Numbered from the stretch's first letter, positions 19,184 to 28,314 are shown. The stretch: DNA of 64,000 nucleotides from Jiangella endophytica (GCF_003427025.1 NZ_QVAI01000017.1:107505-171504), one strand, 5' to 3'. The notes: generated by a model from the letters alone, not told the origin. A program made the numbers and translations.

Positions 19184-20911
19184 TCAGGGGCGGGCGCAGC
19201 GGTCGTCGACGAGGACCTCGACCGACCGGTCCCCCGCCAGCACGCACGACGGCGGCAGCACGAACCAGCGCAGCGCCTCGAACTCGTCCGAGAGCCCGGT
19301 CGGACCCTCCTCGAGGGTGCCGGGCCGGCCGGCCAGCACCGCGCGGGCGTCGGACAGGTGCGCGGCGAGCACGTCTTCGCCCACCCGCTCGTGCCGCTCG
19401 GCTCCGATCAGTGCGCCGTCGTCGCCGTAGCGCAGCCCGGTGAGCCGGACCGGCGGCCGCGACGTCCCCTCGCGGTGCCGCCACAGCCCGGTGTGCGGGT
19501 CGAACCCGTAGTCGGGCAGCAGGCGGTACCCGTCGGCGGCGATCAGCGCCACCGCGTCGACGAGGTAGTCGCGGACGGTGTCGGAGACGAAGTAGTTGAA
19601 GTTCAGCCGGGTCCAGCCGGGCTTGATGCCCTCGCAGCCGACGCCGACGACGTCGCGGAACCCCCTCGACTCGTCGGGCCCGACGGACAGCAGCCGGTGG
19701 CCGTACGGACCGGCGCACGAGCAGCCGCCCCGCGCCTGGATGCCGAACAGGTCGTTGAGCAGCGCGACGACGAAGTTGTGGTGCAGGAAGCGGTCGCCGT
19801 GGCGGATGCGGAACGACACGATCGACAGTCGCGGGACGTCGCGGTTGCCGAGCACGTCGACCTGCGGCACGTCGTTCCACCGACGCAGCGCGTATCGCCA
19901 GTGGGCCTCCTCGCGCTCCTGGATGAGGTCGGTGCCGACGGCGTCCTTGAGCCCGAACACCAGCCCCGCCCGGATCGACTCGACGATGGCCGGCGTGCCG
20001 CCCTCCTCGCGGGCGACCGGGTCGTCGAGGTAGCGGTGCTCGTCGGGACTGACGAACTCGACGGTGCCGCCGCCGGGGACGGTCGGGACCTGGTTGCGCA
20101 CCAGCGCGCGGTCGACCACCAGCACGCCCGGAGTCTGCGGCCCGCCGACGAACTTGTGCGGCGACAGGAAGATCGCGTCCTTGTGGTCGCCGGCGCCGGG
20201 CGCGCTCTCGGCCATGCGGATCGGGACGTACGGCGCGGCGGCGGCGTAATCCCAGAACGACAGCGCGCCGTGCTCGTGCAGCAGCGCCGCGATGCGCTCG
20301 GTGTTCGTCAGCACGCCGGTGACGTTGGACGCGGCGGAGAAGCTGCCGATGCGCAGCGGCCGGTCGGCGTAGGCGCGCAGGAGGTCGTCGAGCTGGCGCA
20401 GGTCGATGTGGCCGTCGGCGTCGGTGTCGACGGCGACGACGTCGGCGATGGTCTCGCGCCACGGCAGCTCGTTGGAGTGGTGCTCGTACGGCCCGACGAA
20501 CACCACCGGCCGGTTCTGCGGGACGTCGTAGAGGACGCCGTGGCGCTTGGGCGCTCCGGCCGGCAGCCGCAGCTCCAGGATGCCGATCAGCTTGTTGACG
20601 GCGGACGTGGCGCCGGACCCGGTGAACACCACCAGGTGCTCCTCGGTGCCGCCGACGGACGAGCGGATGGTGCGCCGGGCGTCCTCGCGCAGCAGCGTGG
20701 TCTGCAATCCGGTGCCGGAGCTCTCGGTGTGTGTGTTGGCGTAGAGCGGCAGCACCTGCTCGCGGACGAAGTCCTCGATGAAGTCGAGCGACCGGCCCGA
20801 CGCGGTGTAGTCGGCGTAGGTCATGCGGCGCGCGCCGTACGGCCCGTGCAGGACCTCACCCTCGCCGATGATGCCGCTGCGGATGCGCTCGATCAGCGAC
20901 GTCGTGACCAT
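19184..20911 (-). CDS. Class V aminotransferase-fold PLP enzyme (cysteine desulfurase-like)
   Basis: 575 residues from ATG 20911, preceded by GAGGGGG; longer in-frame starts add non-conserved sequence. The fold-type I PLP enzyme is shown by FTGSGATSAVNKL, the Asp-containing FWDYAAAAPYV, and the lysine in FLSPHKFVGGPQTPG that should form the Schiff base. GGCSCAGPYGHRL carries cysteines near the position of the desulfurase catalytic Cys. It is about 170 residues longer than SufS/NifS, with an extra C-terminal domain (about 455-575). It has no suf genes around it. Divergent from the PhoX gene. Substrate unknown. Confidence 0.85.
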   Translation of the reverse strand: MVTTSLIERIRSGIIGEGEVLHGPYGARRMTYADYTASGRSLDFIEDFVREQVLPLYANTHTESSGTGLQTTLLREDARRTIRSSVGGTEEHLVVFTGSGATSAVNKLIGILELRLPAGAPKRHGVLYDVPQNRPVVFVGPYEHHSNELPWRETIADVVAVDTDADGHIDLRQLDDLLRAYADRPLRIGSFSAASNVTGVLTNTERIAALLHEHGALSFWDYAAAAPYVPIRMAESAPGAGDHKDAIFLSPHKFVGGPQTPGVLVVDRALVRNQVPTVPGGGTVEFVSPDEHRYLDDPVAREEGGTPAIVESIRAGLVFGLKDAVGTDLIQEREEAHWRYALRRWNDVPQVDVLGNRDVPRLSIVSFRIRHGDRFLHHNFVVALLNDLFGIQARGGCSCAGPYGHRLLSVGPDESRGFRDVVGVGCEGIKPGWTRLNFNYFVSDTVRDYLVDAVALIAADGYRLLPDYGFDPHTGLWRHREGTSRPPVRLTGLRYGDDGALIGAERHERVGEDVLAAHLSDARAVLAGRPGTLEEGPTGLSDEFEALRWFVLPPSCVLAGDRSVEVLVDDRCARP

Positions 20912-20990
20912 GCCGGCCCCCTCTCCCCTGCCTCCCAGCATGCACCCTGGGTGCCCGCCGGAGCACGCCGGAACCAGCCGCCGTACCTTT

Positions 20991-21019
20991 CGTGACTTTT
21001 TGGTAGCCAACGGGTGAAT
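20991..21019 (-). promoter_or_regulatory. PHO-box-like heptads upstream of PhoX 1
   Basis: Read on the minus strand, three heptads at exact 11-nt spacing: ATTCACC, GGCTACC, AGTCACG (21019 down to 20991). The actinobacterial PhoP consensus is repeats of GTTCACC every 11 nt. The orientation is opposite to PhoX, so it might serve PhoX, the aminotransferase, or both. A possible plus-strand -10 TACGCT lies at 21027-21032. Confidence 0.45.
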
Positions 21020-21073
21020 GTTTACCTACGCTGTGACACCACGTTCGTGCCCCCGGCTGAGGGAGTCACACCG

Positions 21074-23206
21074 ATGCCCAACCACGACGACAACCCAGGC
21101 CGACGGCGGCTGCTCCCGCTGCTCGACCCCACTCGCGGCGGCCGCAGCGCCATGACCTGCCGCTATCGATGCGCCGACGCGTGCGCACACGAACCACCCA
21201 ACACCAGCGACAACGCCTACTTCGGCGACGTCGTCGAGGCCGCCGTCAGCCGGCGCGGGCTGCTCCGCGGCGGGGCGGTGGCGGCCGCCGTCGTCGTCGG
21301 GTCCGGCGCGGCCGGGACACTCGCCGCCGTCGCGTCCAGCGACGCGGACGACGCCGCGGGCGCCGCGACGCCGCCCAGGCCGGACCACCCGGACGGTCCC
21401 GAGTACGGCCGCCCGGTCGGTTTCCGCCCCGTCGGCGACAACTCGCTCGACGCCGTCGTCGTCCCGAACGGGTACGACTGGTCGGTCACCATCGCGTGGG
21501 GCGACCCGGTGCTGCGCGGCGCGCCGGAGTTCGACTTCGAGGACCAGAGCGCCGCCGCCCAGCGTGAGCAGTTCGGCTACAACTGCGACTTCGTCGCCGT
21601 CTACCCGCTGAACCGCCGCTTCGACCGTGCGCTGCTCTGGGTGAACCACGAGTACACCAACGAGGACCTGATGTTCCGCGGCTGGACCGGCGCGGAGGCC
21701 GCCACGGTGGAGCAGTTGCGCATCGCGATGGCCGCGCACGGCGGGTCGATCGTCGAGATCGAGCGGGTCGGCGGCACCGGCGAGTGGCGCCCGGCCGGCG
21801 GCGGCCGCCGGCACAACCGGCGCATCCACACCGGCACCCCGTTCCGGGTCACCGGGCCGGCCGCCGGCAGCGACCTGCTGCGGACGGCCGCGGACCCGTC
21901 CGGCACCGAGGTGCTCGGCATGCTCAACAACTGCGCCGGCGGCACCACCCCATGGGGCACCGTCCTGACCGGCGAGGAGAACGTCAACCAGTACTTCGGC
22001 GCGTCCACCGGCATCACCGACCCGACGACGGCCGCGCGGTACGCCCGCTACGGCATCCGCACCACCGCCGGCACCGACCGCGCCTGGGAACGGGCCGACC
22101 CGCGCTTCGACCTCGCCACCGAGCCGAACGAGCCCAACCGCTTCGGCTGGATCTGCCAGATCGACCCGTACGACCCGCGTTCGACGCCGCAGAAGCTCAC
22201 CGCGCTGGGGCGGTTCAAGCACGAGGGCGCGACGACGGCGCTGACGGCCGACGGCCGGGTCGCCGTCTACATGGGCGACGACGAGCGGTTCGAGTACGTC
22301 TACAAGTTCGTCTCGTCCGGCCGGTTCCGCGGCGGCGGCAGCGACCGCGACCGCCGGCACAACCTCACCCTGCTCGAGGACGGCGACCTCTACGTCGCGC
22401 GGTTCACCGGCGACAGCCCGGCGAGCGAGATCGACGGCTCCGGCCGGCTGCCGTCGGACGGGCTGTTCGACGGCACCGGCGAGTGGCTGCCGCTGGTCGT
22501 GGGCGGCGAGAGCGCGATCGACGGCATGAGCGTCGAGGAGGTGCTGGTGTTCGCCCGGCTGGCCGCAGACCGCGTCGGCGCCACCAAGATGGACCGGCCC
22601 GAAGACGTCGAGCCGCATCCCGTCACCGGCACCGTCTTCATGGCGCTGACCAACAACGACCGCCGCACCCCCGCCCAGGCCGACGAAGCGAACCCGCGGG
22701 CCACCAACCGGTGGGGCCAGGTCCTCGCCCTGGACGAGGACGGCGGCGACGCGGCCGCCACGTCGTTCACCTGGTCGCTCGTGCTGGTCGCCGGCGACCC
22801 CGAGGACCCGTCGACGTACTACGCGGGCTTCGACAAGTCGCAGGTCAGCATGATCAGCTGCCCGGACAACGTCGCGTTCGACCCGTCCGGCCGGCTCTGG
22901 CTGGCCACCGACGGCATGCCCGGCTCGGTCGGCGCCAACGACGGCATGTTCGTCATGCCGCTCGAGGGCGACGACGCCGGGCACCTGCGCCGGTTCGCCT
23001 CGGTCCCGGTGGGCGCCGAATGCTGCGGGCCGTGCATCACGCCCGACGGCCGCACCGCGCTGATCGCCGTCCAGCATCCCGGCGAAGAGGACGGCGCCTC
23101 ACCCGAAGCGCCCGCGTCGACGTTCCCGTACGGCGACCAGCCGCGCCCGTCCGTCGTCACCGTCTGGCGCACGAGCCCGACCGGCGGCCCGTTCATCGGG
23201 GACTGA
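21074..23206 (+). CDS. PhoX-type (DUF839) secreted alkaline phosphatase, paralogue 1
   Basis: 710 residues from ATG 21074 (MPNHDDNPGRRRLLPLL), preceded by GGGAG and chosen because paralogue 2 begins at the same point. A Tat motif SRRGLLRGG at about residues 57-65 leads into a hydrophobic Ala/Val stretch, so the protein is exported folded. The DUF839/PhoX barrel follows with VGDNSLDAVVVPNGYDWSV, LLWVNHEYTNEDLMFRGW, NNCAGGTTPWGT and MSCPDNVAFDPSGRLW-type motifs. PhoX enzymes use calcium and iron and release phosphate from organic esters. Candidate PHO box upstream. Confidence 0.9.
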   Translation: MPNHDDNPGRRRLLPLLDPTRGGRSAMTCRYRCADACAHEPPNTSDNAYFGDVVEAAVSRRGLLRGGAVAAAVVVGSGAAGTLAAVASSDADDAAGAATPPRPDHPDGPEYGRPVGFRPVGDNSLDAVVVPNGYDWSVTIAWGDPVLRGAPEFDFEDQSAAAQREQFGYNCDFVAVYPLNRRFDRALLWVNHEYTNEDLMFRGWTGAEAATVEQLRIAMAAHGGSIVEIERVGGTGEWRPAGGGRRHNRRIHTGTPFRVTGPAAGSDLLRTAADPSGTEVLGMLNNCAGGTTPWGTVLTGEENVNQYFGASTGITDPTTAARYARYGIRTTAGTDRAWERADPRFDLATEPNEPNRFGWICQIDPYDPRSTPQKLTALGRFKHEGATTALTADGRVAVYMGDDERFEYVYKFVSSGRFRGGGSDRDRRHNLTLLEDGDLYVARFTGDSPASEIDGSGRLPSDGLFDGTGEWLPLVVGGESAIDGMSVEEVLVFARLAADRVGATKMDRPEDVEPHPVTGTVFMALTNNDRRTPAQADEANPRATNRWGQVLALDEDGGDAAATSFTWSLVLVAGDPEDPSTYYAGFDKSQVSMISCPDNVAFDPSGRLWLATDGMPGSVGANDGMFVMPLEGDDAGHLRRFASVPVGAECCGPCITPDGRTALIAVQHPGEEDGASPEAPASTFPYGDQPRPSVVTVWRTSPTGGPFIGD

Positions 23207-23308
23207 GTCCGGGGGGTGGGAAGGGCGGGCCGGCGTCCCTCGTCCGCGGCGCCGGCCCCGTCCCACCACTCTGCCGCGGTGCCGGTTCGGCCGGCGGCGT
23301 GACTGGGT

Positions 23309-23393
23309 GGTTCGGTTCGCCGGGTGGTTCGGTACGCCGGGCGGTTCGGTACGCCGGGCGGTTCGGTACGCCGGGCGGTTCGGTACGCCGGGC
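23309..23393. repeat. Five 17-bp tandem repeats
   Basis: Units GGTTCGGTACGCCGGGC; the first is a variant (GGTTCGGTTCGCCGGGT), the others identical. Seventeen is not a multiple of three, which argues against coding. No spacers, so it is not a CRISPR. Confidence 0.9.
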
Positions 23394-23869
23394 GTGCGTG
23401 TGTCGGGGTCGTGCCGTTGGCCGTCCCCCTGCTGCCCATTTTCTCAGCCGCGCACCCGCGCCTCAAGCGGACCTGCTTGGGCGCTTCGCGCCGACGATGA
23501 CCGCTTGACCCGCGGCCGCACGGTCTCAGAACGGGCAGCTATCAGGGGGACGCGGCGGGTCTGGGCACACCTCGGGCTTCGCGGGCGTGGTGCCGGGATC
23601 CATCGGTCGAGTTGTCCGGAACCAGCGGTGCAGGGTCAGCGGTCAGCGTCGGTCTGGCGGCTGCCGGCTTTGACCCGGCCCACCGTCGACCCGGTCGCGC
23701 CCACCGTCGACCCGGCCACCGCTGCCGTCGCCCCGACCACTACAGGCCGCCGCCCCGGCCCCGTTGATGTCGGCGCGCGCCGCGGCGAGAACGGTGATCA
23801 AGAGACGGCCCACTGATGCCCTGGCGGCACGCAACCGCCCGTGAACACCGGTTCACACACCACTTCACC

Positions 23870-23923
23870 AGGCGTTCTCCCACTCCACCAGGCATGCACG
23901 CCTCGCAGAGCGGGAGAACGCCT
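23870..23923. repeat. 54-nt near-palindrome
   Basis: Outer arms AGGCGTTCTCCC and GGGAGAACGCCT pair perfectly; the inner 15 positions of each arm also pair except for one true mismatch and four A/C oppositions that become G-U pairs if the minus strand is transcribed. Confidence 0.8.
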
Positions 23924-24170
23924 AGGGATGTACGCGATCGTTGATGATCATCGGCGTCCACCAGCGCAAACGGCACACCGACGTCCGGAACGTACCGGCC
24001 GGCGCGACCCGCCGCAGCGGCCCACCGGTGAGACGGGCCACGACCGGGCCGACGAGCCGGAGGCGATCACGTCGGGATCGGTGTCCCGGCGCGGTCGCTG
24101 GCGATCGTCCGGTCATGATCCATCACTCCGGGCAAGTGTGCTGGTCAGAGGCTTAACGAAGGCTTGCCTA

Positions 24171-24199
24171 ACTCATGCGTCCTTCACCTTCTGTTCGTT
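24171..24199 (+). promoter_or_regulatory. PHO-box-like heptads upstream of PhoX 2
   Basis: ACTCATG (24171), CTTCACC (24182) and GTTCGTT (24193), spaced 11 nt. A possible -10 TAGGTT is at 24232-24237, giving a leader of about 35-40 nt before ATG 24277. Confidence 0.5.
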
Positions 24200-24276
24200 C
24201 TGATGTGGTGGCTCCCGTTCGCACCTGTTCCTAGGTTCTGGTGAGAACGTGCCGGAGAAGTGACGAAGGGACTCCC

Positions 24277-26412
24277 ATGCCCGAACCCGAAGGCGCCCAG
24301 CGCCGCCGCCTGCTGCCCGTCCTGGGCGGCGTGCATGGCGGCCGCAGCGCCATGACGTGCAAGTACCGCTGCGCCGACGCCTGCTTCCACCCGGTGCCGA
24401 ACGAGAGCGACAACGAGTACTTCGGCGACATGGTGAACAAGGCGATGTCGCGCCGCGGCCTGCTGCGCAGCGGCGCCGTCGCCGCGCTGGTCGTCGGTTC
24501 GGGCGTCGGGGGCGGTGCGCTGGCCGCAGCCGCCGCGCCGGCGAGCGCGAGCACGACGTCGTCGGGCCCGAAGCCGCCGAACCCGGACTTCTCGGACGTG
24601 CCCGAGCGCGGCCGCCCGGTCGGCTTCCGCTCGGTCGGCGACAACACCCTCGACACCATCGTGGTGCCCAACGGCTACGACTGGTCGGTGACGGCGGCCT
24701 GGGGCGACCCGATCCTGCCGGGCGCGCCGGAGTTCGACTTCGAGAACCAGACCGAGGCCGCGCAGCTGAAGCAGTTCGGCTACAACTGTGACTTCGTGGC
24801 GATCCTGCCGCTCGACCGCAACTTCACCAAGGGTCTGCTCTGGGTGAACCACGAGTACACCAACGAGGAGCTGATGTTCCGCGGCTGGACCGGCGCCGCC
24901 GCGGCCACGGTCGACCAGCTGCTCGTCTCGCAGGCCGCGCACGGCGGCTCGGTGGTCGAGATCGAGCGCGTCGCCGAGACCGGCGAGTGGCTGCCGGTCG
25001 GCGGCCGCCGCCGCTTCAACCGGCGCATCCACACCAAGACCCAGTTCGCGGTGACGGGCCCGGTGGCGGGCAGCGACCTGCTGAAGACCAGCGCCGACCG
25101 CACCGGCACGAAGATCCTCGGCATGCTGAACAACTGCGCCGGCGGCACCACGCCGTGGGGCACCATCCTGACGGCCGAGGAGAACTTCAACCAGTACTTC
25201 GGCGCGTCCGCGGCCGTCACCGACCCCACGACGGCCGCGCGCTACGCCCGCTACGGCATCCGCACCGCCGCCGGCACCGAGCGCGGCTGGGAGAAGACGA
25301 ACAAGCGCTTCGACCTCGCCCAGGAGCCGAACGAGCCCAACCGGTTCGGCTGGATCGTCGAGATCGACCCGTACGACGCGAGCTCGACGCCGCGCAAGCA
25401 CACCGCGCTGGGCCGGTTCAAGCACGAGGGCGCCACGATCTCCATCGCCGAGGACGGTCGCGCCGTCGCGTACATGGGCGACGACGAGCGCTTCGACTAC
25501 GTGTACAAGTTCATCTCCAAGAACACGTACCGCCCCGGCACCAGCAAGCGCGACCGCGACTCGAACCTGCGGCTGCTGGAGGAGGGCGACCTCTACGTCG
25601 CCAAGTTCACCGGCGACAGCCCGGCGTCCGAGATCGACGGCACCGGCAAGCTCCCCTCCGACGGCGAGTTCGACGGCACCGGCCAGTGGCTGCCGCTCGT
25701 GGTCGGCGGCAAGAGCAAGGTCGACGGCATGAGCGTCGAGGAGGTGCTGACGTTCACCCGCCTCGCCGGCGACAAGGTCGGCGCCACCAAGATGGACCGT
25801 CCCGAGGACGTCGAGCGCAACCCCGTGACCGGCACCATCGTCATCGCGCTGACGAACAACACCGCACGCAACGCGGCCAGCGGGGTCGAGGAGCCGAACC
25901 CGCGTCTGAACAACAAGTGGGGCCACATCGTCGGCATCGACGAGGACGGCAACGACGCGGCGGCGCTCACCTTCTCGTGGCGGATCCTGGTGCTGGCCGG
26001 CAACCCGTCCGACCCGTCGACCTACTACGACGGCTACGACAAGTCGCAGGTCAGCCACATGTCCTGCCCGGACAACGTGGCCTTCGACCCGGCCGGCCGG
26101 CTGTGGATCTCCACCGACGGCATGCCCGGCGCCAGCAGCATCGCCGACGGCCTGTTCGTCATGCCGGTCGAGGGCGACGACAAGGGCCACGTACGCCGGT
26201 TCGCCTCCGTGCCGCGCGGCGCCGAGTGCTGCGGCCCGTTCATCACGCCGGACGGCCGGACCGCCACCATCGCGGTGCAGCACCCGGGTGAGGGCAGCGG
26301 CGCCTCGCCGGACAACCCGATCTCGACGTTCCCGTACGGCGACCAGCCGCGGCCGTCGGTGGTCACCGTCTGGCGCAAGAGCCCGACCGGCGGCCCGTTC
26401 ATCGGCGACTGA
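24277..26412 (+). CDS. PhoX-type (DUF839) secreted alkaline phosphatase, paralogue 2
   Basis: 711 residues from ATG 24277, with GAAGGGA upstream. Tat motif SRRGLLRSG at about 59-67. It is collinear with paralogue 1 over the whole length, including SAMTCKYRCADACFH, VGDNTLDTIVVPNGYDW, NNCAGGTTPWGT, GDDERFDYVYKF, the DRPEDVE segment and the shared C-terminus SPTGGPFIGD. Paralogue 2 is richer in Lys (for example KSKVDGMSVEEV) where paralogue 1 has Ala/Ser/Arg, so the pair has diverged considerably. Followed by a strong terminator. Confidence 0.92.
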   Translation: MPEPEGAQRRRLLPVLGGVHGGRSAMTCKYRCADACFHPVPNESDNEYFGDMVNKAMSRRGLLRSGAVAALVVGSGVGGGALAAAAAPASASTTSSGPKPPNPDFSDVPERGRPVGFRSVGDNTLDTIVVPNGYDWSVTAAWGDPILPGAPEFDFENQTEAAQLKQFGYNCDFVAILPLDRNFTKGLLWVNHEYTNEELMFRGWTGAAAATVDQLLVSQAAHGGSVVEIERVAETGEWLPVGGRRRFNRRIHTKTQFAVTGPVAGSDLLKTSADRTGTKILGMLNNCAGGTTPWGTILTAEENFNQYFGASAAVTDPTTAARYARYGIRTAAGTERGWEKTNKRFDLAQEPNEPNRFGWIVEIDPYDASSTPRKHTALGRFKHEGATISIAEDGRAVAYMGDDERFDYVYKFISKNTYRPGTSKRDRDSNLRLLEEGDLYVAKFTGDSPASEIDGTGKLPSDGEFDGTGQWLPLVVGGKSKVDGMSVEEVLTFTRLAGDKVGATKMDRPEDVERNPVTGTIVIALTNNTARNAASGVEEPNPRLNNKWGHIVGIDEDGNDAAALTFSWRILVLAGNPSDPSTYYDGYDKSQVSHMSCPDNVAFDPAGRLWISTDGMPGASSIADGLFVMPVEGDDKGHVRRFASVPRGAECCGPFITPDGRTATIAVQHPGEGSGASPDNPISTFPYGDQPRPSVVTVWRKSPTGGPFIGD

Positions 26413-26440
26413 GGTCCACCGGAACCATCCGCAGGCAGAG

Positions 26441-26474
26441 GGGCCCCGGCGCCGTCCAGGCGCCGGGGCCCTTT
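26441..26474 (+). terminator. Intrinsic terminator after PhoX 2
   Basis: GGGCCCCGGCGCC, 5-nt loop GTCCA, GGCGCCGGGGCCC, then TTTC. Perfect 13-bp stem. Confidence 0.85.
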
Positions 26475-26501
26475 CGCGTCTCCGTCTCCGCGACTAGGGT
26501 G

Positions 26502-26515
26502 GGAGAGCGCTTTCC
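26502..26515. promoter_or_regulatory. LacI-family-type operator before the cupin gene
   Basis: GGAGAGCGCTTTCC, a 14-bp near-palindrome with the AGCGCT core typical of LacI-family sites in actinomycetes. A -10-like TAGGGT sits at 26495-26500, so a repressor here would block the start point. No lacI-type gene is in the window. Confidence 0.5.
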
Positions 26516-26539
26516 GTCATCGAGACCAGGAGGATGCGC

Positions 26540-27274
26540 ATGAGTGCAGGGCGTCCGGGGTTCCCCGGCGGAACGGCGGTCAGCCACCTCACCGTCTACG
26601 ACTGGCCCGGCGCCGACGGTCTGGCCGGCGGGTCGCCGCACCTGCACACGGCATCGGGCGAGGGTTACGTGGTCGTCGGGGGCAGCGGCCGGCTGCAGAC
26701 GCTGAGCGGCGACGGCGCCGCCGAGCACCCACTGGCGGCCGGCACCGTCCTGTGGTTCACACCGGGGACGGTCCACCGCCTGGTCAACGACGGCGGGCTG
26801 CAGATCGTCGTCGTCATGCAGAACGCGGGACTGCCCGAGGCCGGCGACGCCGTCTTCACCTTCCCCGCCGAGGTACTGGCCGACCCGGACCGGTACGCCG
26901 CGGCCGCCGCGCTCCCCGACGGCGACGAGGACGCCGTCGCGATCGCCGCGCGCCGCCGCCGCGACCTCGCTCTCGAAGGGTTCGGCGAGCTGCGCGACCG
27001 CGTCGCCGCGGACGGCCCGGCCGCCCTGGATCGCCTGCACGAGCGGGCCGGCGCGCTGGTCGCCGCGAAGGTGCCCGGCTGGCGGACGACCTGGGAGCGC
27101 TCCGTGCGGTCCGGCGTCGACGAGACCGACCGCGTGCTGACAGCCCTGGGCGGCGGCGACGCCGGCCACCTGCGCACGGCGTCGGTGCACGTCGGCGAGC
27201 GACGCGAGCAGCCCTACCGGTACGGCATGTGCGGCCGGCTGTGCACCTGGGACGTCGCCGCCGTGGCCGGATGA
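26540..27274 (+). CDS. Cupin-domain protein of unknown function
   Basis: 244 residues from ATG 26540, chosen over the ATG at 26534 because AGGAGG (26528-26533) then has a 6-nt spacing. The N-terminal 95 residues are a cupin barrel: metal-ligand motif PHLHTASGEGYVVV and second motif PGTVHRLVND. A helical C-terminal region follows with many Arg residues (IAARRRRDLALEGF). The LacI-type operator suggests control by a sugar or sugar derivative. The enzyme activity, if any, is not predictable. Confidence 0.8.
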   Translation: MSAGRPGFPGGTAVSHLTVYDWPGADGLAGGSPHLHTASGEGYVVVGGSGRLQTLSGDGAAEHPLAAGTVLWFTPGTVHRLVNDGGLQIVVVMQNAGLPEAGDAVFTFPAEVLADPDRYAAAAALPDGDEDAVAIAARRRRDLALEGFGELRDRVAADGPAALDRLHERAGALVAAKVPGWRTTWERSVRSGVDETDRVLTALGGGDAGHLRTASVHVGERREQPYRYGMCGRLCTWDVAAVAG

Positions 27275-27391
27275 CCACGTTCGCCGCGGGTCCACGAGGC
27301 CCGCGGACCTCGTGAACCGGGAGGCGCCCTCGTGATGGGCGCGGCGAGACGGCGAGGCACGCCCGGGCCGGCCCCACCCGGCCGGTCCCGG

Positions 27392-28273
27392 CTACGGCAG
27401 ATCGCGCGCCGGCAGGCCGGCCAGCCGGGTCGCCGTGAACCCGATCAGCTCGCGGGCGGCGGTCAGGTCGACCGGCGCCGTCCGCCCGGTAAACGCGCGC
27501 CGCCGCGGGACGTCCGGGTGGAACGCGGCCAGCAACTGCTCCGTCGGGTACGGCGTCGAGTTCTCCGGCGCGGCGACGAACACCGTGTGCGCGCCGGGCC
27601 GCGTCGGCCGCAGCGCCAGCTCGGCCGCCCTGGCGGCATCACGGGTCTCGAGATAGAGCCACAGGTCCGGCGCGGCATGGCCGGGGTCGGCGGCGATCTT
27701 CTCCAGATAGCCCGGCAGCCGGCCGTCGGCCACGGCGGCGTCGCCGAACCCGGCGACCATCGGGAACCGCAGCGCCACGACGTCCATTCCGTGGCGGCGG
27801 TGCATGGCCTGCGCGGTCAGCTCGTCGACCACCTTCGACAGCGAGTACGGATCGGCGGCGCGGCTGGGCGTGCGCTCGTCCAGCGGCAGGTACTCCGGGT
27901 GCGCCGGCTGCTGCGGCCCGTACCGGTAGCCCAGCGCGTTGATGCTGCTGGCGATGACGGCGTTGCGCACGCCCCGCTCCCCCGCGGCGTCGAGGACGGC
28001 GAACGTGGCGGCGGTGTTGCCGGCGAAGACGGCGTCGGGCGAGCCGAGCTCGGGCGCCGGGATGGCGGCCAGGTGCACCACGGCGCCGGCGCCGGCGAGC
28101 GCCTCCACCACGGCGCCGCGGTCGGTCGCGTCGCCGACGACGACGCGGTCGGCGGCGAGGTCGCCGGGGTCGTCGAGCACGAGCGCCGTGACCGCGTGAC
28201 CGGCCTCGGCGAAGTGGCGGCAGGCGGTGCGGCCGATGAGGCCGGCGGCGCCGGTGATCAGTACTCGAGTCAC
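27392..28273 (-). CDS. NAD-dependent epimerase/dehydratase family protein
   Basis: 293 residues. Short-chain extended fold: nucleotide-binding TGAAGLIGR at residues about 7-15, VVGDATDR for the adenine-binding acid, HLAAIPAP, a serine at ASSINALGYRYG and the catalytic YxxxK as PYSLSKVVDE. Related to UDP-sugar epimerases and uronate dehydrogenases, the latter often about 265-300 residues. No sugar pathway genes flank it. The minus-strand start at 28273 lies close to the divergent PHO box, so the promoters may overlap. Confidence 0.88.
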   Translation of the reverse strand: MTRVLITGAAGLIGRTACRHFAEAGHAVTALVLDDPGDLAADRVVVGDATDRGAVVEALAGAGAVVHLAAIPAPELGSPDAVFAGNTAATFAVLDAAGERGVRNAVIASSINALGYRYGPQQPAHPEYLPLDERTPSRAADPYSLSKVVDELTAQAMHRRHGMDVVALRFPMVAGFGDAAVADGRLPGYLEKIAADPGHAAPDLWLYLETRDAARAAELALRPTRPGAHTVFVAAPENSTPYPTEQLLAAFHPDVPRRRAFTGRTAPVDLTAARELIGFTATRLAGLPARDLP

Positions 28274-28285
28274 GAGTGGTCATCC

Positions 28286-28314
28286 TCTCACCCGGTGTTC
28301 AACCGGCATTCAGT
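28286..28314 (+). promoter_or_regulatory. PHO-box-like heptads upstream of the glycerophosphodiesterase
   Basis: TCTCACC (28286), GTTCAAC (28297) and ATTCAGT (28308), exactly 11 nt apart, followed about ten nt later by a -10-like TAGCAT (28324-28329). This is the best of the three PHO-like sites here. Confidence 0.6.

Larger units (their letters stand above)
23207..24170. other. Long gap between the two PhoX genes, no convincing gene
   Basis: About 960 nt. It contains a 17-bp tandem repeat (23309-23393), the dyad GTGAAC-ACCG-GTTCAC (23841-23856) and a long imperfect palindrome (23870-23923). Open frames exist on both strands but lack ribosome sites and recognisable products. Codon-position GC bias is weaker than in the flanking genes. 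Confidence 0.6.

Noticed and set aside
23309..23393. Tandem repeats considered as a CRISPR array
   Set aside because: The units are contiguous, 17 bp, with no spacers; no cas genes.
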